Assembly: GCA_900553955.1 (NCBI GenBank) | Contig: USFO01000009.1 | Location: 1-27,558, forward strand | From: an uncultured Oscillospiraceae bacterium | Lineage (GTDB): Bacteria > Bacillota > Clostridia > Oscillospirales > Ruminococcaceae | DNA length: 27,558 bases | Direction: 5' to 3' | In this document: piece by piece, positions 1 to 7,530 of the stretch | How positions within the stretch are numbered: position 1 is the first letter of the stretch | How the letters are laid out: each line of letters opens with the position of its first letter | The notes under the pieces: generated by a model | The model's input: the letters and a program-made list of their open reading frames with translations, nothing else | Told to the model about the DNA's origin: nothing | Database searches by the model: none | Position numbers and translations under genes: made by a program

Positions 1-75
1 AAATTGCTTTTTTGTCAAGAAAAAAATTACAAATATTCCGAATCGGCATAAAATCAAAATAATTTCGGCAGCAAA

Positions 76-149
76 ATATAAATTTTCTTGCGATCGGTTA
101 AAAAATCGACAATCTACATATTTTGTGTAAAAAACACATATAAATTTTC
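76..149. repeat. 12-bp direct repeat in AT-rich upstream region
   Basis: ATATAAATTTTC occurs at 76-87 and again at 138-149, 62 bp apart, in the very AT-rich stretch that precedes the transporter promoter. No ORF of note lies in bases 1-182. The repeat could be a pair of regulator sites or simply AT-rich composition; function is not shown. Confidence 0.4.
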
Positions 150-182
150 GTTAAAAATGTTGATAAATCGGCGCTTTTTGAG

Positions 183-211
183 TTGTCAAACGCCGCGAAA
201 TATGTTATAAT
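183..211 (+). promoter_or_regulatory. SigA-type promoter for the OPA transporter gene
   Basis: TTGTCA (183-188), a 17-bp spacer and TATAAT (206-211), with TG one base upstream of the -10 (203-204), making an extended -10. It lies 53 bp before the ATG of the transporter gene. Confidence 0.8.
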
Positions 212-264
212 GTCACATCATAGTAACTAGCACTTATTTTACGAAAGGCGGATTTCTCTTTTCT

Positions 265-1533
265 ATGAAAAAAAAGATCGCTTCAAGCGGTTCGACGGTT
301 CTTTTTGTTGCTGCGTGCTGGATGGCATACAGCTTTTCATACATCGGAAGACTTAATTTTTCCGCCTCCATGGCGGATATGACCTCCTCCGGGATTCTGC
401 TTAAATCCCAGGCGGGCGCCGTTACCACGGGCTTTTTTATCTGTTACGGCTGCGGTCAGTTTCTAAGCGGAATGCTCGGCGACCGCATCAACCCGCGGTA
501 TTTGGTCTTTGCGGGTCTTACCTGTTCGTCGCTGCTGAATTTCGGCATTTCGTTTGGTCCGCCCCTTTGGGTAATGATAATTCTCTGGAGCCTTAACGGA
601 CTTTCCCAGTCCCTGCTCTGGGCGCCGATTTGCAAGATAGTTTCCGACCGGGTGAGCACCGCCCGCCGGCAGAAGGCCTGCACGGCTCTTGCCACCACCA
701 TGGCGGGGGGAACGCTTATGGCGTACATCCTTTCGGCTCTTCTGATAAACGCCTTTGGCTGGAAGGCGGCGTTTATCAGCGGCAGCAGCGCAACGCTGCT
801 TGCGGCGGTAACATGGATAATCGTCACCACGAAAATTGAGCATGACGCAGACAAAAACGGCATTGAGGAGAACATTGTCGCCGTTCACGAGGACGACGGC
901 GAGGAAGTTCCCCACGAGGAAATCCCCACGAACATGTGGCAGCTGCTCTGTGTTTCCGGACTGACAATTCTCGCCCTTGTGGGCGGAGTTCAGGGCGTGC
1001 TCAAGGACTGTATGTCCACATGGGTGCCCACGTTCATAACGGATATGTTCAATATGGGCTCGGTGGTTTCCATTCTCACAGGCGCGTTTTTGCCCATATT
1101 CGGATTCTTCGGACCTATTGTTACCAACAAAATTATGATGAAAACCCGCGACGAGCTTTCGTCGCTGTTCATTCTGTTCGTGATTTCCGCCGGTTGCCTT
1201 GCCATGCTGGCACTGTTCGGCAGATTCTCCATCGTGGTTTCCATAATCGCACTTGCGGTGACCTACGCCTGTTCCCTCGGTCAGAACATGATACTCGTCG
1301 GCACTTTGCCCATGTACTTCAGTAAGGCGGGCAAGGTTTCCACCATAACCGGAACCATGGACGCTGTATGTTACCTTACCACCGCGGTGGTAAGTTCCGT
1401 CACCGGCGTTTTGGTGGACAACACCGGCTGGACACTGGTTATGACCGGATGGCTCGTGCTCACGGTTCTTGCCGCCATAGGTACGCTTTTTGCAAAGCGC
1501 CGTTGGAACAAGTTCCGCCGTAACCTTTTCTGA
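265..1533 (+). CDS. MFS transporter, organophosphate:phosphate antiporter (GlpT/UhpT-like) family
   Basis: This 422-residue, strongly hydrophobic protein has two halves of membrane segments joined by an acidic central loop (about residues 190-222), as in major facilitator proteins. It resembles the organophosphate:inorganic phosphate antiporters. The segment SYIGRLNF places Arg29 where GlpT has its first phosphate-binding Arg (Arg45), and GVLKDCMSTWVPTF aligns with the GlpT segment around Arg269. At that second position this protein has Lys247, so the substrate may differ from glycerol-3-phosphate. The alignment is from memory. The gene is monocistronic, with its own promoter at 183-211. GAAAGGCGG at 243-251 is a rather distant ribosome site, but no better start is visible. 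No strong terminator follows before the tRNA promoter. Family membership is fairly sure; the substrate is unknown. Confidence 0.8.
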   Translation: MKKKIASSGSTVLFVAACWMAYSFSYIGRLNFSASMADMTSSGILLKSQAGAVTTGFFICYGCGQFLSGMLGDRINPRYLVFAGLTCSSLLNFGISFGPPLWVMIILWSLNGLSQSLLWAPICKIVSDRVSTARRQKACTALATTMAGGTLMAYILSALLINAFGWKAAFISGSSATLLAAVTWIIVTTKIEHDADKNGIEENIVAVHEDDGEEVPHEEIPTNMWQLLCVSGLTILALVGGVQGVLKDCMSTWVPTFITDMFNMGSVVSILTGAFLPIFGFFGPIVTNKIMMKTRDELSSLFILFVISAGCLAMLALFGRFSIVVSIIALAVTYACSLGQNMILVGTLPMYFSKAGKVSTITGTMDAVCYLTTAVVSSVTGVLVDNTGWTLVMTGWLVLTVLAAIGTLFAKRRWNKFRRNLF

Positions 1534-1562
1534 GAAATTTTCAGAAATATTTACGATTTTTC

Positions 1563-1591
1563 TTGACATATCACAAGCTTTGTGGTATCAT
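1563..1591 (+). promoter_or_regulatory. Promoter of tRNA-Arg
   Basis: TTGACA (1563-1568), 17-bp spacer, TATCAT (1586-1591), with TG at 1583-1584 giving an extended -10. The tRNA begins 29 bp further on. Confidence 0.8.
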
Positions 1592-1619
1592 ACATTTTGC
1601 GGCGAAAAGTCGTCGCTAT

Positions 1620-1696
1620 GCGTTGTTAGCTCAGCTGGATAGAGTGACTGACTACGAATCAGTAGGCCGAGGGTTCGAGTCCCCCACAGCGCACCA
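1620..1696 (+). tRNA. tRNA-Arg (anticodon ACG), CCA encoded
   Basis: The acceptor stem GCGTTGT (1620-1626) pairs with ACAGCGC (1686-1692), followed by discriminator A and an encoded CCA. Anticodon arm ACTGA / CTACGAA / TCAGT gives anticodon ACG, read as inosine-CG for CGN arginine codons. The T loop GGTTCGAGTCC is standard. It has its own promoter and a strong terminator just downstream, so it is a single-gene unit. Confidence 0.97.
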
Positions 1697-1700
1697 CACA

Positions 1701-1735
1701 AAATCCCCCATTCGCTTTGCGAATGGGGGATTTTT
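1701..1735 (+). terminator. Intrinsic terminator after tRNA-Arg
   Basis: CCCCCATTCG (1705-1714) pairs with CGAATGGGGG (1720-1729) and is followed by a T-rich tract. Flanking AAAT/ATTT extends the stem. Confidence 0.92.
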
Positions 1736-1748
1736 GCTTTGAACGGCG

Positions 1749-1818
1749 AGCCGCTTTTCCAAAAGCGGCTTTGAGCACGGAGAAATTTTTGAGCACGGAA
1801 AAAAATCCGTGCCTTTTT
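1749..1818 (+). terminator. Two further hairpins, the second a terminator
   Basis: AGCCGCTTTT (1749-1758) pairs with AAAAGCGGCT (1761-1770). Then GCACGGA (1793-1799) pairs with TCCGTGC (1806-1812), followed by CTTTTT. The word TTGAGCACGGA appears twice between them, so this may be a small duplicated terminator unit isolating the psuK promoter. Confidence 0.65.
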
Positions 1819-1840
1819 CGTCTAAATGTATGCTTACTTA

Positions 1841-1887
1841 TTGACAAGGGCGGTGAAGCTTTTTATAATAAACATATGCTTATAAAA
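1841..1887 (+). promoter_or_regulatory. psuKG promoter with overlapping inverted repeat
   Basis: TTGACA (1841-1846), 17-bp spacer, TATAAT (1864-1869). An inverted repeat TTTTATAA (1861-1868) / TTATAAAA (1880-1887), 11 bp apart, covers the -10 and the start region. PsuK carries an N-terminal helix-turn-helix and may bind here, which is inference. The ribosome site AGGAGG is at 1901-1906. Confidence 0.75.
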
Positions 1888-1914
1888 TAAATAATTGTTC
1901 AGGAGGCTGCCCTT

Positions 1915-2997
1915 ATGACACAGCGGGAACGGCAGGTATTGCAGCTTATCGAAAAGAATCCACTCATCTCTCAACAGCAGATAGCCGACGCACTCGGCAT
2001 CACGCGCTCCAGCGCGGCGGTACACATCTCAAATCTCTCCCGAAAGGGACTGATTGCGGGGCGGGGGTATGTGCTCCGCTCCGGAAGCTATGCAGTGGTC
2101 GTGGGCGGCGTGAACGTGGACATAGGCGGGCGCTCGTTTGAACCTCTTGTGGCTGCGGATTCCAACCCCGGCAGAGTGACTATGAGCTTCGGCGGCGTCG
2201 GACGGAACATAGCCCACAATTTAAGCTTGCTCGGCACCGATGTTCGGCTGCTGACGGCATATGGCGATGACGCCTACGGTGCGCAGGTGGCTGCTTCCTG
2301 TTCCGAACTGGGCATTGATTTAAGCCATGCGCTGCGCACTTCCGAAGCGCCCACCTCCACCTATGTTTACCTTGCGGATAACCTTGGGGAGATGGCGCTT
2401 GCGGTTTCGGATATGTCCGTGTGCGAGAGGATAACCCCTGCGTACCTTGCTTCGCAGCTTCCCCTTTTGCAGAACGCGCAGGTGGTGGTGGCAGACACCA
2501 ACGCTCCGAAGGAGTCGCTTGAATTTTTAGCGCAGAACTGCAATGTTCCGCTGTTCGTCGACCCTGTTTCCACCGCGAAGGCTGAAAAAATCCGCGACAT
2601 TCTTCCCAAAATTCACACATTGAAGCCAAACGCCCTTGAGGCGGCGCTTTTGACCGGCGTTGAAATCCACAACACCGAGGATGCGAAGAAAGCCGCGAAA
2701 AAGCTGCTGTCTATGGGCGTTCACCGGGTGTTTATTTCTATGGGCAGCAGCGGCGTTTGTGCCGCAAGGGGAGAGGAGTGCGTGGTTCTGCCGCCTGTTC
2801 AGGGCAACAGAATCAATACCACCGGCTGCGGCGACGCCTTTATGGCGGCGCTGACATGGGCGTATCTTGAGGGCATGGATCTTGAACACACGGCTCTCGC
2901 CGGACTTGCGGCAGGCTCCATAGCCATGGAATCTTCTGAAACAATCAACCCCGCGCTGTGCGCCGCCGCCGTGAAAAAGCGTATGGAACAGCGCTGA
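1915..2997 (+). CDS. psuK: Pseudouridine kinase with N-terminal helix-turn-helix
   Basis: PfkB/ribokinase-family kinase that phosphorylates pseudouridine to pseudouridine 5'-phosphate. Residues 1-55 form a winged-helix HTH (LLIEKNP-type start, QQIADALGITRSSAAVHI). Residues 60-360 form the kinase. GGVGRN (93-98), HTLKPN and TGCGDAF with catalytic Asp307 are typical, and the kinase part resembles E. coli PsuK through much of its length. At 360 aa it is longer than PsuK (about 313) and matches the HTH-bearing YeiI layout. AGGAGG sits 8 bp before the ATG. psuG follows 51 bp downstream on the same strand, which supports the pseudouridine role. The HTH suggests that the enzyme also acts as a DNA-binding regulator, possibly of its own promoter. 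Confidence 0.88.
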   Translation: MTQRERQVLQLIEKNPLISQQQIADALGITRSSAAVHISNLSRKGLIAGRGYVLRSGSYAVVVGGVNVDIGGRSFEPLVAADSNPGRVTMSFGGVGRNIAHNLSLLGTDVRLLTAYGDDAYGAQVAASCSELGIDLSHALRTSEAPTSTYVYLADNLGEMALAVSDMSVCERITPAYLASQLPLLQNAQVVVADTNAPKESLEFLAQNCNVPLFVDPVSTAKAEKIRDILPKIHTLKPNALEAALLTGVEIHNTEDAKKAAKKLLSMGVHRVFISMGSSGVCAARGEECVVLPPVQGNRINTTGCGDAFMAALTWAYLEGMDLEHTALAGLAAGSIAMESSETINPALCAAAVKKRMEQR

Positions 2998-3048
2998 GCA
3001 TATTCAAAATCAAAACAGCTATTATATAAGGTGAAAGGATGATTTATC

Positions 3049-3969
3049 ATGAATCTTAACAGCTATCTGGATGTTAACCCCGAAGTGGCACAGGCCGTAA
3101 AGGAAGGCAGACCCGTTGTTGCACTGGAATCCACCATTATTTCTCACGGTATGCCCTATCCGCAGAACGTTGAAACCGCTTTGAATGTTGAAAAGATTAT
3201 CCGCGAAAACGGCGCGGTTCCCGCAACCATCGCAATCATCGGAGGCCGCCTAAAGGCGGGACTTACCCCGGAGGAGATAGAATATTTCGGCAAAAAGGGA
3301 ACCGCCATTCACAAGGCCTCCCGCCGTGACCTTTCCGTTCTCTGTGCGGAGGGTGAGGACGGCGCAACCACCGTCACCACCACCATGATGATTGCTCACA
3401 TGGCGGGAATCAAGATTTTCGCCACAGGCGGCATAGGAGGCGTTCACAGAGGGGCGGAAACCACCATGGATATTTCAGCGGATTTGGAGGAGCTTGCCCA
3501 CACCCCGGTTATGGTTGTTTGCGCCGGAGCGAAATCCATTCTTGACCTTGGACTTACCCTTGAGTACCTCGAAACCAAGGGAGTTCCGGTTCTCGGCTAT
3601 CAGACAAAGGAGCTGCCTGCGTTCTACACCCGCCGGTCCGGCTTTGAGGTGGACTATCGGGTAGACAGCCCCGAGCAGCTTGCGAAAATCTTCAGAACCC
3701 ACAACGACCTTGCGCTGAGCGGCGGTATTCTTGTTACGAACCCCATTCCGGAGGAGTACGCCATGCCCAAGGATGTCATTGACAGAGCCATTGACAAAGC
3801 CATAGCCGAGTGCAAGGAGCAGGGCATACACGGCAAGGCCACCACGCCCTTCCTGCTTGCCCGGGTTGCGGAGATAACCGGCGGCGACAGCCTTGCTTCG
3901 AACATCCGCCTTGTGTATAACAATGCCACCCTTGCGGCGCGCACCGCAGTGGAATACTGCAAGCTGTAA
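3049..3969 (+). CDS. psuG: Pseudouridine-5'-phosphate glycosidase
   Basis: Splits the C-C glycosidic bond of pseudouridine 5'-phosphate, giving uracil and ribose 5-phosphate, the second step after PsuK. The 306-residue length fits the family (E. coli 312). Residues known to be catalytic in E. coli PsuG (E31, K93, K166, N289) align with E27 (ALESTIISHGMPYPQN), K89 (AIHKASRRD), K162 (CAGAKSILDLG) and N285 (SLASNIRLV), with a constant offset of four. GAAAGGATG precedes the ATG. A strong terminator follows at 4020. It forms a two-gene operon with psuK, and no dedicated pseudouridine transporter is adjacent. Confidence 0.95.
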   Translation: MNLNSYLDVNPEVAQAVKEGRPVVALESTIISHGMPYPQNVETALNVEKIIRENGAVPATIAIIGGRLKAGLTPEEIEYFGKKGTAIHKASRRDLSVLCAEGEDGATTVTTTMMIAHMAGIKIFATGGIGGVHRGAETTMDISADLEELAHTPVMVVCAGAKSILDLGLTLEYLETKGVPVLGYQTKELPAFYTRRSGFEVDYRVDSPEQLAKIFRTHNDLALSGGILVTNPIPEEYAMPKDVIDRAIDKAIAECKEQGIHGKATTPFLLARVAEITGGDSLASNIRLVYNNATLAARTAVEYCKL

Positions 3970-4019
3970 TTAGCGGCTTTGGTCTTTGAATAGCGTTTGA
4001 ATATTTGAATAAAGAAATA

Positions 4020-4053
4020 AAGCGCCCCGAACGGTATGTTCAGGGCGCTTTTG
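4020..4053 (+). terminator. Terminator of the psuKG operon
   Basis: AAGCGCCC (4020-4027) pairs with GGGCGCTT (4043-4050). The inner GAAC/GTTC stem continues the hairpin, and T residues follow. Confidence 0.9.
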
Positions 4054-4119
4054 CGCTTATAAGGAGAAAATTCCGCAGAAAAAGCGGAAATTTCTATGAA
4101 TTTACACAGGAATAAAGAC

Positions 4120-4148
4120 TTGACAAAAAATGAATATTGCAATATTCT
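4120..4148 (+). promoter_or_regulatory. Lipoprotein promoter with a perfect 16-bp palindrome in the spacer
   Basis: TTGACA (4120-4125), 17-bp spacer, TATTCT (4143-4148). The perfect palindrome GAATATTGCAATATTC (4132-4147) fills the spacer and overlaps the -10, as expected for a repressor site. No regulator is adjacent to identify the binding protein. Confidence 0.75.
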
Positions 4149-4195
4149 AATTATAGGATTTAACCGCATTTTACCGACGGAAAGAGGTGATATAA

Positions 4196-5632
4196 ATGAA
4201 GAAAATGACTGCTGTGATTATTTGCTTGACGCTTGTTTGCGCCTCCCTGCCGTTTTTTTCCGCATGCAGGCGCGGAAAAATCGACGATTTTTATGACGGG
4301 GACGGCTATATTAACATCATAAGACCGGATGACATTGACGAAAGCGACGGAGGCGAGCCTATGGAATTTGAAAGCTTTATGTTCGAGGAAAGGGGTATGT
4401 CCGCGGAAATTCGCGGAACCGAGGTTCACAAAACGGAAAACGGAGTTCACATGGAGTGCTATATAAGCACCAAAATGTGGAACAACGAAATTTCGGGCTA
4501 TGAGGAAACCCGCGCAATCCTGCGAGAGGTGGAGGGCGGCGAGGAGCTTTACAGGGAGCTTTGCGCTCTGCTGGGGAAATACGGCGTGAACGAATGGGCG
4601 GGCTTCAAAGGCTCAAACCCGCCGGGAGCTCTTGACGGAAGCTCCGTGAGCTTTTTTGCGGTTTTGGCGGACGGAACGAAAATAGAAGCGGGGGGAACGA
4701 ATAATTTTCCTGCGAATTACAGAAAATTCACTCAAGCGGTGGATGATTTAATAACAACGGTGAAGCTGACGGATACGAGGTTCGTCGAGGGAAGATACGA
4801 AATCACCGTTCCGGAAAGCTGGGTGGGCGTTGTCACCGCAGAATTTTCCGAGGGGCTTGTGGCGTTCAGGGTGGATAAAATCGGCGGCGGCACCGTTACG
4901 TTCTTCATAATCGACAATATGGGTCAAGGCTACACCTCCGACAAATACAGCGGCAGGGTGGAGGTAGGCCGCTTGGTGTCCGGCGACAGTGCTATGTTCA
5001 TCACCGCAAGGGATCACGACGATATAAACCTAAATGCGGACAAGCTGACGGAGGAGGCTCGCGCCGTCGGCAAAACCTACGAGAGGGATAAGCTTTCCGT
5101 AATCGAAAGTATTCGCGGCATAAACGGCTATGAGCTTATTCCCGAGGACGGCATGACCCTCTACGAGAATGACGCAAGACAGCTTGCGGAGGACGCGCGG
5201 AGCCTTTGGCTTTTCCTTAACTTCGGCGGCGAATACGGCACGGAGAAGCCCACAAGGATAAAAGGACGGCAGTACAAGCCCATGTTTCCCCGTTATATGT
5301 ATATAAACGATATTGATGGGGTTCAAAAGGAGCTTTTGACGGCGTTTTCCGAGGAGTTCACCGACAAAATAATCAGCGAGGCCGTTGAGAAAAAAGACCT
5401 GCTCGAATACAAGGACGACGTCTATGTGGCGTGCAAGAAAAAGAAGGGCGAGGGCGCTGGCGGCTACCTGCTGGATCATGTCAGAAACGACGGCGGCGGC
5501 AAATTCACCGTGGTCATGGCGGTGAAGAGACCTCCGGACAGGCATATCGAATATGTGGAGCTTCCGGCGGAGCGAAACGCCGCAGGCGAATTTGTGTTTA
5601 CGGACTTCCCGTACTGGGATAAATCCGAATAA
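4196..5632 (+). CDS. Large secreted lipoprotein, possible IseA-like C-terminal domain
   Basis: 478 residues with an N-terminal signal sequence ending FFSAC, so Cys24 is the likely lipidated residue. The mature part begins with a very acidic stretch (DDFYDGDGYINIIRPDDIDESDGG). A middle segment (about 200-270; YEITVPESWVG, VTFFIIDNMGQGY) resembles the beta-rich 'xxVTVPESW' module common in clostridial lipoproteins. The last 150 residues (ARSLWLFLNFGGEYG ... ELLTAFSEEFTDKII) recall IseA-type DL-endopeptidase inhibitors of the cell wall. That last match is from memory and tentative. AAAGAGGTGAT lies 5 bp before the ATG. The gene stands alone, with its own promoter and a strong terminator. Likely anchored on the outer face of the membrane; function not established. 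Confidence 0.7.
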   Translation: MKKMTAVIICLTLVCASLPFFSACRRGKIDDFYDGDGYINIIRPDDIDESDGGEPMEFESFMFEERGMSAEIRGTEVHKTENGVHMECYISTKMWNNEISGYEETRAILREVEGGEELYRELCALLGKYGVNEWAGFKGSNPPGALDGSSVSFFAVLADGTKIEAGGTNNFPANYRKFTQAVDDLITTVKLTDTRFVEGRYEITVPESWVGVVTAEFSEGLVAFRVDKIGGGTVTFFIIDNMGQGYTSDKYSGRVEVGRLVSGDSAMFITARDHDDINLNADKLTEEARAVGKTYERDKLSVIESIRGINGYELIPEDGMTLYENDARQLAEDARSLWLFLNFGGEYGTEKPTRIKGRQYKPMFPRYMYINDIDGVQKELLTAFSEEFTDKIISEAVEKKDLLEYKDDVYVACKKKKGEGAGGYLLDHVRNDGGGKFTVVMAVKRPPDRHIEYVELPAERNAAGEFVFTDFPYWDKSE

Positions 5633-5640
5633 GCTTTCCG

Positions 5641-5673
5641 AAAAAGTCAAGGCTTACCGCCTTGACTTTTTTT
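5641..5673. terminator. Bidirectional terminator, copy 1
   Basis: AAAAAGTCAAGGC (5641-5653), loop TTACC, GCCTTGACTTTTT (5659-5671) and more T residues. The A run on the left would also serve minus-strand transcripts. The same 13-bp stem recurs at 5837. Confidence 0.92.
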
Positions 5674-5836
5674 GTGCGAAGCGGGCTTGCAAAAACAGCT
5701 TTTGCGGCTGTCGAGCCGCGCCGAGTGAGGGCAGCGGTGCGTTTTTCCGCCGGAGCGGGTGAAGCCTGCACGAGTTTTCCGCTATGCGAAGCGAAGAATA
5801 TTTCTGCCGCCGAAGCGGGCGGGCTATATAAAAAAG
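5674..5836. repeat. Non-coding spacer between two copies of one terminator
   Basis: About 163 bp of GC-rich sequence between the duplicated hairpins. It has small hairpins, such as GCAAAA/TTTTGC at the left and GCGGCT-GTCG-AGCCGC after it, and the word GAAGCG several times. No ribosome site or recognisable protein is present. It reads like an intergenic repeat element bounded by the two terminators. Confidence 0.45.
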
Positions 5837-5871
5837 AAAAAGTCAAGGCGCTTGCCGCCTTGACTTTTTTC
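5837..5871. terminator. Bidirectional terminator, copy 2 (ends the cofE-like gene)
   Basis: AAAAAGTCAAGGC (5837-5849), a 7-nt loop, GCCTTGACTTTTTT (5857-5870). The stem is identical to copy 1. It lies 20 bp from the stop codon of the minus-strand gene at 5892 and can terminate it. Confidence 0.92.
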
Positions 5872-5891
5872 GTGCAGATATAATTCGTAAA

Positions 5892-7091
5892 TCAGTCGGT
5901 GTAGTTATCAAAGTAGCCCTGAATGAGAACCACGGGAGTACCCTTGTCGCCGGAGCCGCTGGTGAGGTCGGAGAGGGAGCCGATGAGGTCGGTGAGCTGG
6001 CGGGGAGTGGTTCCCTGAGACGCCATGTTGCCCACAAGGCTGCCGTTTTTCGCCTTGATGCTCTCGGAGATTGCGGCTTTAAGCTCCTCGCCGGAGAGGT
6101 CGGAGAAGTCGTTGTCCGCAAGGTATTTGAGCTTCAGCTCGTTGGGGGTTCCCACAAGTCCTTCGGTGAAGAAGGGGGAAACAACCGGGTCGGCAAGCTC
6201 CCAAATCTTGCCCTGAGGGTCCCTGAAGGCGCCGTCGCCGTAGACCATGACCTCCACGTGCTTGCCGGTGGCTTCGAGTATGCGGCGCTGAACGTCGAGA
6301 ATGAGGCTTTGGCAGTCGCGGGGGAAGAGCTTTACTTTATTCTCGGTGGACTTATTGGAGCCGAGAAGACCGTATTTCTCGTTGTAGCCGCTGCCGTCAA
6401 CGGAGGAGGTGAGAATATCGTCAAGTCCGAGAACGGTTTTTGCACCGGCGTTTTTAAGAATACGCTTGGTGCGGGCACGGGTGTGAATATCGCAGGTAAG
6501 GACGGTGTCGGTGTAGTCAAGTATTGCTTTCGGGTTGTTTGCAAAGATGATTTCAACCTCTGCACCGCATTCGCGGATAAGATTGCCGTAATATTCAACA
6601 TAGTCAATTCCGGTGAACTCGTGGCGGTTTTCGCCGAAAAGCTCGCGGTATTTTTCAAGGGTAAGTACATCGGAATAGGGGTTAACTCCGGCTTCGTCGA
6701 CCTTGTCGAGGCTTACGAGGCTGTTGCCCACCTCGTCGGAGGGATAGCTGAGCATAAGCACGATTTTTTTTGCGCCGGAGGCAATTCCGCGCAGGCAAAT
6801 GGCGAAGCGGTTACGGGAAAGAATGGGGAAAATAACGCCGACGGTGCCGCCGCCGAGCTTTTTCTTTACATCCTTTGCAATGGCGTCTACGGAAGCGTAG
6901 TTGCCCTGTGCGCGGGCGGCGATGGACTCGGTGATGGAGATAACATCGCGGTTGTGCAGAGAGAAGCCCTCGGATTCGGCGGCTTCAAGTACGCTTTCGG
7001 TTACAATGGTGGCAAGGTCGTCTCCCTCACGGATGATGGGGCAGCGAATTCCCCGGGAAACGGTGCCGACTCTTCTTGTATTCTGTTCCAT
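5892..7091 (-). CDS. Coenzyme F420-0:L-glutamate ligase (CofE/FbiB) family protein
   Basis: About 400 residues resembling the PF01996 gamma-glutamyl ligases, which in archaea and actinobacteria add glutamate to F420-0. Recognisable stretches are RNAL-like RGIRCPIIREGDDL near the start, NRDVISITESIAARAQGN, and VYGDGAFRDPQGKIWELADPVVSPFFTEGL near residue 310 (split motifs, not contiguous with each other). Clostridia of this kind generally lack F420, so the substrate is probably another glutamyl acceptor; that is inference. ATG at 7091 is preferred over TTG at 7100, because the site AAAGGA is only 3 bp from the TTG and 12 bp from the ATG. Neither spacing is ideal. The gene is monocistronic, with its own promoter (7155-7183) and a bidirectional terminator. 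Confidence 0.75.
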   Translation of the reverse strand: MEQNTRRVGTVSRGIRCPIIREGDDLATIVTESVLEAAESEGFSLHNRDVISITESIAARAQGNYASVDAIAKDVKKKLGGGTVGVIFPILSRNRFAICLRGIASGAKKIVLMLSYPSDEVGNSLVSLDKVDEAGVNPYSDVLTLEKYRELFGENRHEFTGIDYVEYYGNLIRECGAEVEIIFANNPKAILDYTDTVLTCDIHTRARTKRILKNAGAKTVLGLDDILTSSVDGSGYNEKYGLLGSNKSTENKVKLFPRDCQSLILDVQRRILEATGKHVEVMVYGDGAFRDPQGKIWELADPVVSPFFTEGLVGTPNELKLKYLADNDFSDLSGEELKAAISESIKAKNGSLVGNMASQGTTPRQLTDLIGSLSDLTSGSGDKGTPVVLIQGYFDNYTD

Positions 7092-7141
7092 TTTTGACAA
7101 ACGTCCTTTCTTGTTTTACAATGGGCGGCTTTGCCGCCAAA

Positions 7142-7183
7142 ACAATTACATCTAATTGTAGCCGATAACAATATAAAATGCAA
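7142..7183 (-). promoter_or_regulatory. Promoter of the cofE-like gene with inverted repeat at the -10
   Basis: On the minus strand TTGCAT (7183-7178), 17-bp spacer, TACAAT (7160-7155). The inverted repeat ACAATTA (7142-7148) / TAATTGT (7153-7159), 4 bp apart, covers the -10 and the transcription start, a candidate operator. Confidence 0.7.
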
Positions 7184-7481
7184 GTTAATAAGACGGATTT
7201 TGCAGAAAGTTCAAATTTTATTAAAATATCAGCGCATTTTCGCGCCGAAACGGAGCAAAAAATGCAGAGCATATGATGACCGATATGCTTTCTCAATCCA
7301 TAAAAGACTCCGAAGATGGTTTTAACCGCATGAAAAACAAGTTTGATGCCACAAATCAGCAATACAATGCAATTTGATTTTCCCACCTCCAAAAATCCCC
7401 CTGCCGGAGTGAATTTCGCCGTCCTTGCCGCAAATTCCCCGAAAAAATTATTTTTCGCAGACTGAAGCAACAGCGGGTTGC
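7184..7481. other. Intergenic stretch without a convincing gene
   Basis: About 300 bp between the cofE-like promoter and the promoter of the zinc-ribbon regulator. It is AT-rich on the left. A minus-strand open frame runs across it, but continues into the cofE-like gene and has no convincing start. A GGAGGTGGG on the minus strand near 7385 is followed only by a 16-codon frame. I assign no function. Confidence 0.5.
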
Positions 7482-7510
7482 TTGTCATTTTCCGGTTCCC
7501 GAATTATAAT
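7482..7510 (+). promoter_or_regulatory. Promoter of the HTH/zinc-ribbon gene
   Basis: TTGTCA (7482-7487), 17-bp spacer, TATAAT (7505-7510). The ribosome site AAGGCGGTGAT (7517-7527) and the ATG at 7531 follow closely, so the 5' UTR is very short. Confidence 0.85.
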
Positions 7511-7530
7511 AATATCAAGGCGGTGATTTA

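Noticed and set aside
463..1569. Long minus-strand open frame opposite the transporter gene
   Set aside because: Rich in His/Gly/Arg with no family pattern, no ribosome site; it mirrors the codon use of the transporter gene.
4054..4119. Riboswitch or leader RNA before the lipoprotein gene
   Set aside because: The promoter begins at 4120, after this stretch, and the leader itself is under 50 nt with no fold of note.
7027..7488. 153-codon minus-strand frame between the cofE-like and zinc-ribbon genes
   Set aside because: It runs into the cofE-like gene out of frame and lacks a good start; the last 60 residues are clearly shadow.
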